A stretch of 15,617 nucleotides of DNA from an uncultured Prevotella sp. (lineage in GTDB: Bacteria > Bacteroidota > Bacteroidia > Bacteroidales > Bacteroidaceae), in NCBI GenBank assembly GCA_934183135.1, contig CAKPRX010000055.1, forward strand, positions 1 to 15,617, in the 5' to 3' direction. The notes under the pieces were generated by a model. It was not told the origin of the DNA. It saw nothing but the letters and a program-made list of their open reading frames with translations, and did not search any database. Positions within the stretch are counted from its first letter, which is position 1. Each line of letters opens with the position of its first letter. Below are positions 1-8,005 of this stretch, piece by piece. The translations under genes and the position numbers were made by a program.

Positions 1-955
1 CAGCCTCCTCGTGCTTGCGGTAGTGCCATATCTCTACCGAGTTGATGATGTTCTGCCACAGTATGTAGCACCCCGGCCCTATCGAGGACAGCGGGTGCAG
101 ATAGGTGTAGGCTATCCAGATGGCAAAGGCCGTGTTCTTCTGTCCCAGAGCCTGCCCCGCCTCGGTGGTCACCCCGAAGTAGTGGCCTATGAACCGCCCC
201 GTGGCAAACTGGACGACGCATAGCAGCAGGCCCAGCATCCCGATGATGACCAGGAACCCCAGCGTGGTGTCAGCATGGGCTATGTTCTTGGCCGTGGTAC
301 CCGACACGATGAGCAGCGACCCACCCCACATGTAGTACGACAGGTCCTTGACGCCCGTGACCCACTTGTGAAAGCGGTGCATGGTGTGCTTGACCACATA
401 GGCCATCAGCATGGGCAGCAACAGCACCGAGCACACCTCGTGCAGTATGGTCAGAAACGCCTGGACAAAGGATATGCTGGCCGAGCGGTCTATCAGCGGA
501 AAGCAGATGGGAATGAGCAGTGCCGTGATAAAGTTGGAGGCAAACGTGTAGGTAGTCATCTGCTCCAGGTTGCCCCCTAACTTGGCCGTAACCACCGGGG
601 CTGCCGCCGCGCAGGGCCCTATGATGCAGGTCAGTATGGCCTCCATCAGTATCAGGCTCCGCCCCGACAGCCCCAGCTCTACCGTGATGAGCGTTACCAC
701 CGCCACCAGGGCCACCTGTACCACGCTTACCCACAGTATCCACCTTACAGGCACCAGGCGGCGGAAGTCTACCTTGCAGAACGTCACGAAGAGGATGAGG
801 AACATGAACAGCGGCAGGATGCGGTCGCAGATGGGCGCGCAGAACCGCGCGGCCCCGTCGAGAGCCGGTGTCAGGGCAAAAATGAGATAGATGATGATGC
901 CGCCGGCTATCGATACCGGCAGCGTCCAGTTCTTTATAAACCGTATAATGGACAT
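1..955 (-). CDS. BASS-family (bile acid:sodium symporter-like) transporter, 3' end outside window
   Basis: I read this frame directly on the minus strand. It starts MSIIRFIKNWTLPVSIAGG and stays open for 318 codons to the window edge, so the C-terminus is missing. The product is an inner-membrane protein with about nine or ten hydrophobic segments (for example residues 12-28, 47-60, 72-91, 101-122, 137-154, 165-186, 208-219, 233-250). Features of the bile acid:sodium symporter (BASS/SBF) fold include a Gly/Ala/Pro-rich stretch at 109-128 (IIGPCAAAAPVVTAKLGG) and a late motif ALGQKNTAFAIW (269-280), resembling the GxxQN signature of the family. Members move organic anions such as bile acids, pantoate or pyruvate with sodium; the substrate here cannot be told. 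The ATG at 953-955 lies about 45 nt downstream of a TAACTTTG promoter box and is preceded by an AGAGAAT stretch rather than a real Shine-Dalgarno. The gene diverges from the rhamnosidase gene, so a shared control region is possible. Confidence 0.8.
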   Translation of the reverse strand, partial: MSIIRFIKNWTLPVSIAGGIIIYLIFALTPALDGAARFCAPICDRILPLFMFLILFVTFCKVDFRRLVPVRWILWVSVVQVALVAVVTLITVELGLSGRSLILMEAILTCIIGPCAAAAPVVTAKLGGNLEQMTTYTFASNFITALLIPICFPLIDRSASISFVQAFLTILHEVCSVLLLPMLMAYVVKHTMHRFHKWVTGVKDLSYYMWGGSLLIVSGTTAKNIAHADTTLGFLVIIGMLGLLLCVVQFATGRFIGHYFGVTTEAGQALGQKNTAFAIWIAYTYLHPLSSIGPGCYILWQNIINSVEIWHYRKHEEA

Positions 956-998
956 ATTCTCTGTCTGTTAGGGCCGCCAAGGCAGCCGGGAAGTGCTG

Positions 999-1033
999 CA
1001 AAGTTACCTAATATTCTATGACGGCTACACAAA
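999..1033 (-). promoter_or_regulatory. Leftward Bacteroidetes promoter for the BASS transporter
   Basis: On the minus strand TAACTTTG (plus 999-1006) matches the Bacteroidetes -7 consensus TAnnTTTG exactly. A TTTG at plus 1030-1033 lies 23 nt upstream, slightly longer than the usual 19-21. It points at the ATG at 955. Confidence 0.6.
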
Positions 1034-1035
1034 AA

Positions 1036-1052
1036 GCCCAAATATTTTGGGC
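1036..1052. repeat. Palindrome in divergent promoter region (candidate operator)
   Basis: GCCCAAA-TAT-TTTGGGC is a perfect 7-bp inverted repeat with a 3-nt spacer. It contains the -33 TTTG (1046-1049) of the rightward promoter and lies 3 bp from the -33 box of the leftward one. A protein bound here could control both genes. No T-tract follows, so a terminator is unlikely. Confidence 0.5.
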
Positions 1053-1077
1053 CACTCCCTTAAAATTCGTAATTTTG
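1046..1077 (+). promoter_or_regulatory. Rightward Bacteroidetes promoter for GH78/DUF6377 operon
   Basis: TTTG at 1046-1049 and TAATTTTG at 1070-1077 are separated by 20 nt, a full match to the -33/-7 pattern. The transcript would start near 1084 with a leader of about 25 nt before the ATG at 1110. Confidence 0.7.
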
Positions 1078-1109
1078 TATAACAATCTTTACCATAAATA
1101 ATAAGTAGC

Positions 1110-3386
1110 ATGCGCAATATAGTTCTTACCGCCCTGTTCTGTCTCTGCACATTGGCCGTACATGCCGCCGGAGCCACGTGGATTACGGCCGCTGGCGACA
1201 GTGTTAACCGGCCTAACACATGGATAGCCTTCCGCAAGGACGTAACACTCAGCCGTAAGCCCCGCCACATGACGGCCCGCATAGCCTGCGACTCCAAGTA
1301 CTGGCTGTGGATTAACGGCCGCCTGGTGGTGTTCGAGGGCCAGCTCAAGCGCGGCCCCGCCCCCGGCCAGAGCTATTACGACGAGGTAGACCTGGGCCAG
1401 TACCTGCAGCGCGGCACCAACCGCGTGGCCATCCTGGTGTGCTACTTCGGCCGCTCGGGTTTCTCGCACGAGGACAGCGGCCGCTCAGGGCTGTATGTCA
1501 GCGCCGACAATGCCGCCTTTGACACCGGCCGCGAGTGGGTAAGCCGCGTCCATCCCGCCTACGGCACCGCCACGGGCGAACAGCCCAACTACCGCCTGTC
1601 AGAGAGCAACCTGCGCTACGACGCCCGCCTGGCCATCGACGGATGGCAGACCGCCGCCCAGCCCCGGCGCCTCGGTTTCGCCCCGTCGGCCGAGATAGGC
1701 ACATGGCAGTCGGCCCCCTGGGGCAAGATGACCCTCCGCCCCATCCCCCTGTTCCGCGACTACGGTGTCAAGGCCGCCCCCTACGAGCTGCATGCCGGAC
1801 GCGACCGCGACACCGTTGTCGCCACCCTGCCCGGCAACCTGCAGGTAACCCCCGTGATAGACGTCACCGACCCCCAGGGCGGCCACACCATAGATATATG
1901 GACCAACCACAGCCACATGGCAGGCACCTGGAACGTCAGGGCCCAGTACATTACCCGTCCCGGACGGCAGCAGTACGAGTCGCTGGGCTGGATGAACGGC
2001 GAGCAGATAATCCTCTACCTGCCCAAGGGGCTTACGGTAAACGGCGTAAGCTACCGCCAGACAGGCTATGACACCTATGTCCAGGGCACCTTCAGTTGCG
2101 ACAACGACTTCTACAACCGCTTCTGGCAGAAAGCACTCAACACGCTCTGCGTCAACATGCGCGACACCTATATGGACTGCCCCGACCGCGAGCGCGCCCA
2201 GTGGTGGGGCGACGAGGTCATCCTTGCCAGCCAGGCTTTCTACACCCTCTCGCTCTCTTCGGCCGACCTGATGCGCAAGGGCATGCTCGAGCTGGCCGGA
2301 TGGCAGTTCCCCAACGGTGTGCTCCACGCCCCCGTGCCCGGCAACTATAAGAGCGAGCTGCCCGGCCAGATGCTGGCCGCCGTGGGTGTCTACGGTTTCT
2401 GGAACTACTACATGAACACCGGCGACACAGCCACCCTGCGCGCCGTCTATCCCGCCGTGCGCCGTTATCTGGAGCGCTTCCCCCTGGACGATACTGGCCT
2501 CACCGCAGCCTACAAGGCCACCTGGCTCTGGGGCGACTGGGGCGACAACCGCGACATACGCCTCATCTTTGCCGGATGGCACTACATGGCCCTGGAGGGC
2601 ATGGCCCGCACCGCCGACCTGCTCGGCCGCCCCGACGATGCCCGCCAGTATCGCGCCATCATGCTGAAAATCAAGGAGGGCTACAACCGCTGCTGGAACG
2701 GCTACAGCTACCGTCACCCCGAGTACATGGGCGCCACCGACGACCGCGTACAGGCCCTGGCCGTACTGTCCGGCATAGCCGATGCGTCCAAGTATGCCGC
2801 CATCTTTAAGGTGCTGAAGAGCCAGGAGTACGCCAGCCCCTATATGGAACGCTATGTCATGGAGGCACTGTTCCGGATGGGGCAGGGCGAGTATGCCATG
2901 GCGCGCCTGCAGAAGCGTATAGCCCCGATGGTCAACGACAAGGACTATCCCACACTCTTCGAATACTGGGATGCCCGTAAGCGCGGCTTCCGTGGAGGGT
3001 CGTCTAACCATGCCTGGAGCGGCGGCGGCCTGACCGTGATAGCCCAGCAGCTCATGGGAGCCCAGCCCCTGGAGCCACGCTGGCGCAAGTTCAAGATAGA
3101 GCCACAGTATGTGACGCTACGCGAGGCATCGCTCTCGTTTCCCACCATGAGCGGCACGGTCAGCACAGCTTTCAGACGCAGCCAGGATGCCCTCAGCATG
3201 TCGGTGGGCGTTCCGGCCCGTACCCAGGCGCTGGTGTACATCCCGTCGGCCCACGCGGCCCGCATTACCGTCGACGGCCGGCCATTGGCTGCCCGCCTCA
3301 TAGTAACCGACAGCCCGCTGGCTAAGCCCGGCCACACCGCCGTATGGCTCGGTGCCGGCGACCACACGATACGCATCGCCCGGTAA
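1110..3386 (+). CDS. Alpha-L-rhamnosidase, GH78 family
   Basis: This predicted secreted exo-enzyme releases terminal alpha-L-rhamnose from plant-type glycans or glycosides. It has 758 residues with a Sec signal peptide (residues 1 to about 20, hydrophobic core VLTALFCLCTLAV). N-terminal beta-sandwich domains fill roughly 25-310, with the carbohydrate-binding-like WLWINGRLVVFEG at 65-77. An (alpha/alpha)6 barrel spans about 325-650, and a C-terminal beta domain from 660 holds PTMSGTVSTAFRR. The catalytic block DCPDRERAQWWGD (356-368) places D356, E361 and D368 with the same spacing as Asp567, Glu572 and Asp579 of Bacillus RhaB; E618 in PTLFEYW fits its second catalytic Glu (Glu841). SSNHAWSGG (631-639) is another family motif. 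All key residues look intact. It has its own promoter and is followed after 38 nt by the DUF6377 regulator, probably on the same mRNA. The exact glycan target is inference. Confidence 0.88.
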   Translation: MRNIVLTALFCLCTLAVHAAGATWITAAGDSVNRPNTWIAFRKDVTLSRKPRHMTARIACDSKYWLWINGRLVVFEGQLKRGPAPGQSYYDEVDLGQYLQRGTNRVAILVCYFGRSGFSHEDSGRSGLYVSADNAAFDTGREWVSRVHPAYGTATGEQPNYRLSESNLRYDARLAIDGWQTAAQPRRLGFAPSAEIGTWQSAPWGKMTLRPIPLFRDYGVKAAPYELHAGRDRDTVVATLPGNLQVTPVIDVTDPQGGHTIDIWTNHSHMAGTWNVRAQYITRPGRQQYESLGWMNGEQIILYLPKGLTVNGVSYRQTGYDTYVQGTFSCDNDFYNRFWQKALNTLCVNMRDTYMDCPDRERAQWWGDEVILASQAFYTLSLSSADLMRKGMLELAGWQFPNGVLHAPVPGNYKSELPGQMLAAVGVYGFWNYYMNTGDTATLRAVYPAVRRYLERFPLDDTGLTAAYKATWLWGDWGDNRDIRLIFAGWHYMALEGMARTADLLGRPDDARQYRAIMLKIKEGYNRCWNGYSYRHPEYMGATDDRVQALAVLSGIADASKYAAIFKVLKSQEYASPYMERYVMEALFRMGQGEYAMARLQKRIAPMVNDKDYPTLFEYWDARKRGFRGGSSNHAWSGGGLTVIAQQLMGAQPLEPRWRKFKIEPQYVTLREASLSFPTMSGTVSTAFRRSQDALSMSVGVPARTQALVYIPSAHAARITVDGRPLAARLIVTDSPLAKPGHTAVWLGAGDHTIRIAR

Positions 3387-3424
3387 GGGCAGCCGGTCTT
3401 ATTCAGATAACAGCTACAGAGAGT

Positions 3425-5071
3425 ATGGCTAAACCGATAGTACGTTTCTCCAAGTATATGATAACCGCGAGCCTCGTGGTCATCATCATCGTGATAGGCT
3501 TCGTAGTCTACGGCCAGAAGCAGGGCACCCCCAGCGGCCTGTCAGAGGCTAACGCCAAGCTGCTCCGGCAGGTAGACAGCCTGTTGCCGCAGCGCCAGGC
3601 CCTCATCGAGGCCCGCTCGCACTATATAGACTCCGTGGCCCGCGTGCTGGAGACCCGTTCGGCCACCCGGTCGCTCAGCCAGCAGTATGCCGACTATAAA
3701 CAGCTCTTCATGCAGTCGCACCTGGTAAAGTTCTCTTACTCCTTAGAGTTTCCACGGCGCATGGTGGCGCTGGCCGACCGCATGGCCGACCCTGCACGCA
3801 AGGCCGAGGCCCAGGCATACCTGGCCTACTCCCTGTGCCGGGGCGGCCTGTTCAAGGAGGCTGTGGACAGCTTTGACGCGATACATGTCAGCGCCTCGAT
3901 GCCCGACTCGGTCTTGGCCGCCGTGTATCTCTATGGCGGCCGCATCTGGCACGACCTGGCCGACTATGCCGACTTCCCCCAGTTGTCGTCAGCGTACAAG
4001 CAGCAGGGCAACGAGCTGCTTAGCCGTGCCCTGGCTTACATCGAGTCGCCCGTGACCAACCTCTATGTCAAGGGCAAGATACTGCTCTGGCAGAACAGGC
4101 TGCGCGAGGCGCGTCCCTATTATATACGTGCGCTCAGTCTGTGTAGGCCCAACGATGTGGAGCTCCGTTCCATACTCTACTCGTCGCTGGCCAGCATAGA
4201 CCTACGCCTGCACAACGTAGAGTCGGCCACCCATTACTACCTGCTGTCTGTACACAACGACGTGAGCGATGCCATCGTAGAGACCGTGGCCATCCGGGAC
4301 CTGGCCCAGCTGCTCTCTGACCAGTACAAGGATGCCTACAAGTCGTCGGACCTGCTAATGGCCGCCATGGACAACGCCAAGTATTTCGGCACCCGCTACC
4401 GGCTCAACGCCATGGGCAGCCTGGTGCCCCTCTTGCAGGGACAGAAAGAGACCATAGAGAAGAACCGCGAGGAGACGCTGGTATGGGCGGTGTGCATAGT
4501 GCTGGCACTGGTGCTGGCGCTGATGGTCATCCTGTGGCAAAACCTGCGCTACTCGAAGCAACTGTACGACTCGCGGACACAGCTGGCCGCAGCCAACCGC
4601 CAGCTGGACGAGGCCAACCTCATCAAGAACCAGTATCTGGGCTACTACATGAACCGCGTGTCAGAGCTGGTCATGGAGATAGACGGATTTGCCTTAGTGG
4701 CCGAGCAGAAGATAAAGGTACACCAGGAGGGCACCCTCATGGGCCTGGTCAAGCAGCTCCATGACAAGTTTAACAAGAAGATGGTCAAGGAGGAGTTTGA
4801 CCACAACTTCATGCTGCTGTTTCCCACCTATGTAGAGGACTTCAATGCGCTGATGACCGACGAGGGCAGGCAGGTGCCCACCAAGCCCAACTCGCTGACA
4901 CCCGTGCTGCGCATCTTCGCGCTCGTACGTCTGGGCATAACTGACAACAACCGCATAGCCCGGGTGCTCGACTACACGTTCAACACGGTGTACAACTACA
5001 GGGTTCGTACCCGCAACAAAGCCATTGACCCTGCCGGATTTGAGAGCCAGCTGCTGAAGATAGGTACCTGA
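3425..5071 (+). CDS. Membrane-anchored TPR regulator, DUF6377 type
   Basis: I place the start at 3425 (MAKPIVRFSKYMITASLV), giving 548 residues. A frame open from 3344 would overlap the rhamnosidase end and add a basic tail before the membrane segment, which looks wrong. An N-terminal membrane anchor (12-30) is followed by helical TPR-like repeats (about 125-330), a second membrane segment (352-371, VWAVCIVLALVLALMVIL), a coiled coil (373-400) and a C-terminal region with IKNQYLGYYMNRVSELVMEI (400-419). The end holds a helix-turn-helix-like stretch at about 494-532 (RLGITDNNRIARVLDYTFN) resembling LuxR-type recognition helices. This layout is that of Bacteroidetes DUF6377 proteins. By topology the TPR part should be periplasmic and the HTH cytoplasmic, so it could carry a signal straight across the membrane. 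It probably shares the GH78 transcript. Its ligand and DNA target are unknown. Confidence 0.8.
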   Translation: MAKPIVRFSKYMITASLVVIIIVIGFVVYGQKQGTPSGLSEANAKLLRQVDSLLPQRQALIEARSHYIDSVARVLETRSATRSLSQQYADYKQLFMQSHLVKFSYSLEFPRRMVALADRMADPARKAEAQAYLAYSLCRGGLFKEAVDSFDAIHVSASMPDSVLAAVYLYGGRIWHDLADYADFPQLSSAYKQQGNELLSRALAYIESPVTNLYVKGKILLWQNRLREARPYYIRALSLCRPNDVELRSILYSSLASIDLRLHNVESATHYYLLSVHNDVSDAIVETVAIRDLAQLLSDQYKDAYKSSDLLMAAMDNAKYFGTRYRLNAMGSLVPLLQGQKETIEKNREETLVWAVCIVLALVLALMVILWQNLRYSKQLYDSRTQLAAANRQLDEANLIKNQYLGYYMNRVSELVMEIDGFALVAEQKIKVHQEGTLMGLVKQLHDKFNKKMVKEEFDHNFMLLFPTYVEDFNALMTDEGRQVPTKPNSLTPVLRIFALVRLGITDNNRIARVLDYTFNTVYNYRVRTRNKAIDPAGFESQLLKIGT

Positions 5072-5179
5072 CGGTGGCCGTACACCTATTTATGGCGTTA
5101 TAAAAAATCGGCATAAGTATTTTGTAAGTCCTTGATAATTAACCATAGTGCGTCTTATACCATCTATATTTCCGAAGAT

Positions 5180-5195
5180 GTGTACAAAAGTACAC
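5180..5195. repeat. Palindrome GTGTAC-N4-GTACAC upstream of GH2 gene (candidate operator)
   Basis: A perfect 6-bp inverted repeat with an AAAA spacer. Its right arm ends 21 bp before the -7 box at 5217-5224, in the place where a -33 box would be expected and where no TTTG is seen. This suggests a site for an activator or repressor of the GH2-GH105 operon. Confidence 0.5.
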
Positions 5196-5216
5196 CCCAC
5201 CCTTGTGCCTTTTGGC

Positions 5217-5224
5217 TAACTTTG
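5217..5224 (+). promoter_or_regulatory. Promoter -7 element for GH2-GH105 operon
   Basis: TAACTTTG is an exact TAnnTTTG match, followed by CA as in other promoters of this window. No TTTG or TTG lies 19-21 nt upstream; the palindrome at 5180-5195 covers that spot. The leader to the ATG at 5308 would be about 77 nt. The remaining intergenic DNA (5072-5307) shows no other gene. Confidence 0.6.
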
Positions 5225-5307
5225 CAAAAAAATCGGTGGCAGGCATGGTCCTGGCAGACCGATGGTTAAACAATTTGCAACTGATAATAACGCAATACCT
5301 ATAACTT

Positions 5308-8004
5308 ATGACAAAGAACTTGCGAAGAGCTTTTCTCGCTTTGGGCCTTTTCACGGCGATGCTGTCCACGGCATCCCCCGTGTTCCGCAACGAGCGCCCT
5401 AACAGTATCTACCTTGACTCCAAGGCCGAGCATCAGGGAGCATTTGTCTGGAAGATGCTGAAAGCATCGGATGCCAAGGCTACGGCCGAGGCCATGTCTA
5501 TGCCCGGTTTTGCCACGGGCAGCTGGATGGATGCAGTAGTGCCCGGCACGGTGCTCAGGTCCTTAGTATATAATAAGGTGTACCCCGACCCATACTATGG
5601 CGACAACAACAAGATAGGCAACAACCGTATTCCCGACATCTCTAAGGTAGGGGCCGAGTTCTATACCTACTGGTTCCGCACCGAGTTCGACGTCCCCGCG
5701 TCGTTCCGGGGCAAGACCGTATGGCTGCAGCCCGACGGCATCAACTACCGGGCCGACATCTGGGTCAACGGCAACCTCGTGAGCACCATGGCCGGTATGT
5801 TCCGCAACGACTATGTCGACGTTACCGACTTTGTGAAGGTCGGCCAGAAGAACGCCATCGCCGTGCTGGTACGCCCGGTCGATGTGCCCGGTACCTCGAA
5901 GCCTAAGAGCTGGGGCGCCGTGGGCGAGTTTCGCAACGGAGGCAATGGCAATATCGGCTGGAACGTCACCCAGCTGATGACCGTGGGCTGGGACTTCACC
6001 TACTCTGACGGCATCCGCGACCGCAATACCGGTATCTGGCGTGGCATAAGCCTCTACGCCACCGGCAAGGTGGCCCTGCGCCACCCCTTTGTCAAGTCTA
6101 CTCTGAAAGACAACTACAAGACCGCCTACGAGGACATCTCCGTAGAGCTACACAACCCCACCAACGGCTCGGCTAAGTGCGAGGTGGTTGGCGAGATAGA
6201 GGGCGAGGGCATCACATTCGCCAAGAAGCTCAACCTCTTCCGCGGCGAGCGCCAGACCTGCCACTTCGCCCCTAAGGAGTTCGCGCAGCTCATTATCCGT
6301 AACCCCAAGCTCTGGTGGCCCGTCAACAAGGGCGCCCACCCACTCTATACGCTCAAGCTCAAGGTGCTCGTCGACGGCCGAGTGAGCGACTCGCTCTCTA
6401 CCCGTTTCGGCATCCGCGAGATTACCGTCTCGCGCAACACCCCAGACAAGTCCAAGCTCTTCTACATTAACGGCAAGCCCCTCTTCGTCCGTGGTACCAA
6501 CTGGCTTCCCGAAGCCATGCTCCGTACCTCAGACGCGCGTATGGACGCTGAACTGCGTATGACCGCCCAGTGTGGTGTCAACCTGCTCCGCCTCTGGGGC
6601 GGCGGCATTGCTGAGAGCGACCGCTTCTACGAACTGTGCGACGAGCTGGGCCTCTTGGTCTGGCAGGAGTTCTGGCTTACCGGCGACACCCGCCATCCAC
6701 ACGACCAGGGACTCTACCTGCTCAATGTCGAGTCTACCGTTAAGCGCATACGCAACCACGCTTCCCTCGCCTTCTACGTCTCTTCTAACGAGAGCTCAGA
6801 GGTGAGCGGCGCCCACGACCTCATTACCCGTCTGGACGGCACCCGCCCCTACCAGATGCAGAGCGAGTGCGACGGCATACACGACGGCAGTCCCTACAAG
6901 CAGGTTAACCCCATGCGCCACTACGAGAACACCGCATCGGACCGCGGTAGCCGTATCGACGGTTTCAACCCCGAGTACGGCGCTCCCACGCTGCCCGTCT
7001 ACGAGTCGCTCCGCGAGATGATGCCCGCCAAGGACCTCTGGCCCATCAACAAGGATGTGTGGGACTATATGGACGGTGGCGGTTTCCACCTGATGACTAC
7101 CCTCTATACCGATATGGTTAACCAGTACGGCAAGCCCGCCACCATCGAGGACTACTGCAAGAAGGCCCAGCTCGTGGGCGCTATGAACTCGAAGAGCATC
7201 TGGGAGTGCTGGAACGAGAATAAGCTGAACTACGGCGACCGCTTCTGCTCGGGGCTGCTCTTCTGGTACCACAACTGTGCCAACCAGCAGGTCTGCGCCC
7301 GCCAGTGGGACTGGACGCTGGAGCCTACGGCCTCGCTCTACCACACCATGCACTCGCTGGAGCCCATACACGCCCAGTTTGACTATCTCACGAACACCGT
7401 CTCGGTGGCCAACGATACCTATGAGACGCTCAAGGGCTATCGTCTGACCGCCACCCTGTACAACCTGGACAGCCGTAAGGTGGCCGCACAGACCGTGAGT
7501 GTGGACGTGCCCGAGGACGGCGTGGCCAACGATGTGCTGAAACTCTCCTTCCCCGACGCGCTTACCCAGGTACACTTTATCCACCTGCTGCTTACCGATG
7601 CCAAGGGCCGCGTAGTGTCAGACAACTTCTACTGGCGCTCCAAGGATGCCTACAAGGGTAAGAGTACCCTTACCGGTCCCTGTACCTCTGGTTTCGAGAG
7701 TCTGCAGGACATGCCCGCCACGGTCGTTAAGACCACCGTCAGGACCACCCGCAAGGACGGCAAGACCCTGCTGCGTGTTACCCTGCGCAACGCAGGCAAG
7801 CAGATAGCCTTCTTCAACCAGGTACACCTGCTTGATGCCCAGGGCTCGCCCGTGCGTCCCACGTTCTATACCGACAACTTCTTCACGCTGCTCCCCGGCG
7901 CGTCCAAGACCGTCGAGATAGAGACCGCCTCGGAGGCTGCCGCCACCGCCCAGCTCAAGGTGAGCGGCTGGAACACCGGCACGAATAACATAAGACTGAA
8001 ATAA
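5308..8004 (+). CDS. GH2 exo-beta-glycosidase (exo-beta-glucosaminidase/mannosidase-like)
   Basis: This 898-residue secreted enzyme (signal peptide about 1-22, FLALGLFTAMLSTAS) has the full GH2 layout: an N-terminal jelly roll (about 30-250, with PDGINYRADIWVNG at 142-155), an Ig-like beta-sandwich (about 260-370), a TIM barrel (about 380-700) and C-terminal beta domains. The barrel opens with GKPLFVRGTNWLPEAM (389-404) and has NLLRLWGGGIAESD (425-438). The acid/base is Glu495 in SSNES and the nucleophile probably Glu556 in GFNPEYGAP, about 60 residues apart, close to the spacing in exo-beta-D-glucosaminidase CsxA. Overall it looks closer to the beta-mannosidase/exo-glucosaminidase branch of GH2 than to beta-galactosidases, but GH2 substrates are hard to assign. 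It has its own promoter and is followed after one base by the GH105 gene, so the two are probably translated together on one glycan. Confidence 0.85.
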   Translation: MTKNLRRAFLALGLFTAMLSTASPVFRNERPNSIYLDSKAEHQGAFVWKMLKASDAKATAEAMSMPGFATGSWMDAVVPGTVLRSLVYNKVYPDPYYGDNNKIGNNRIPDISKVGAEFYTYWFRTEFDVPASFRGKTVWLQPDGINYRADIWVNGNLVSTMAGMFRNDYVDVTDFVKVGQKNAIAVLVRPVDVPGTSKPKSWGAVGEFRNGGNGNIGWNVTQLMTVGWDFTYSDGIRDRNTGIWRGISLYATGKVALRHPFVKSTLKDNYKTAYEDISVELHNPTNGSAKCEVVGEIEGEGITFAKKLNLFRGERQTCHFAPKEFAQLIIRNPKLWWPVNKGAHPLYTLKLKVLVDGRVSDSLSTRFGIREITVSRNTPDKSKLFYINGKPLFVRGTNWLPEAMLRTSDARMDAELRMTAQCGVNLLRLWGGGIAESDRFYELCDELGLLVWQEFWLTGDTRHPHDQGLYLLNVESTVKRIRNHASLAFYVSSNESSEVSGAHDLITRLDGTRPYQMQSECDGIHDGSPYKQVNPMRHYENTASDRGSRIDGFNPEYGAPTLPVYESLREMMPAKDLWPINKDVWDYMDGGGFHLMTTLYTDMVNQYGKPATIEDYCKKAQLVGAMNSKSIWECWNENKLNYGDRFCSGLLFWYHNCANQQVCARQWDWTLEPTASLYHTMHSLEPIHAQFDYLTNTVSVANDTYETLKGYRLTATLYNLDSRKVAAQTVSVDVPEDGVANDVLKLSFPDALTQVHFIHLLLTDAKGRVVSDNFYWRSKDAYKGKSTLTGPCTSGFESLQDMPATVVKTTVRTTRKDGKTLLRVTLRNAGKQIAFFNQVHLLDAQGSPVRPTFYTDNFFTLLPGASKTVEIETASEAAATAQLKVSGWNTGTNNIRLK

Positions 8005-8005
8005 G

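Noticed and set aside
270..1001. 243-codon minus-strand frame over the transporter gene
   Set aside because: A different frame on the same strand gives a clean multi-membrane BASS protein; this frame is Gly/His/Arg-rich without recognisable motifs and begins at the promoter itself.
1599..3011. 470-codon antisense frame within the rhamnosidase gene
   Set aside because: Same codon-register effect in a GC-rich gene; the sense frame carries the GH78 catalytic residues.
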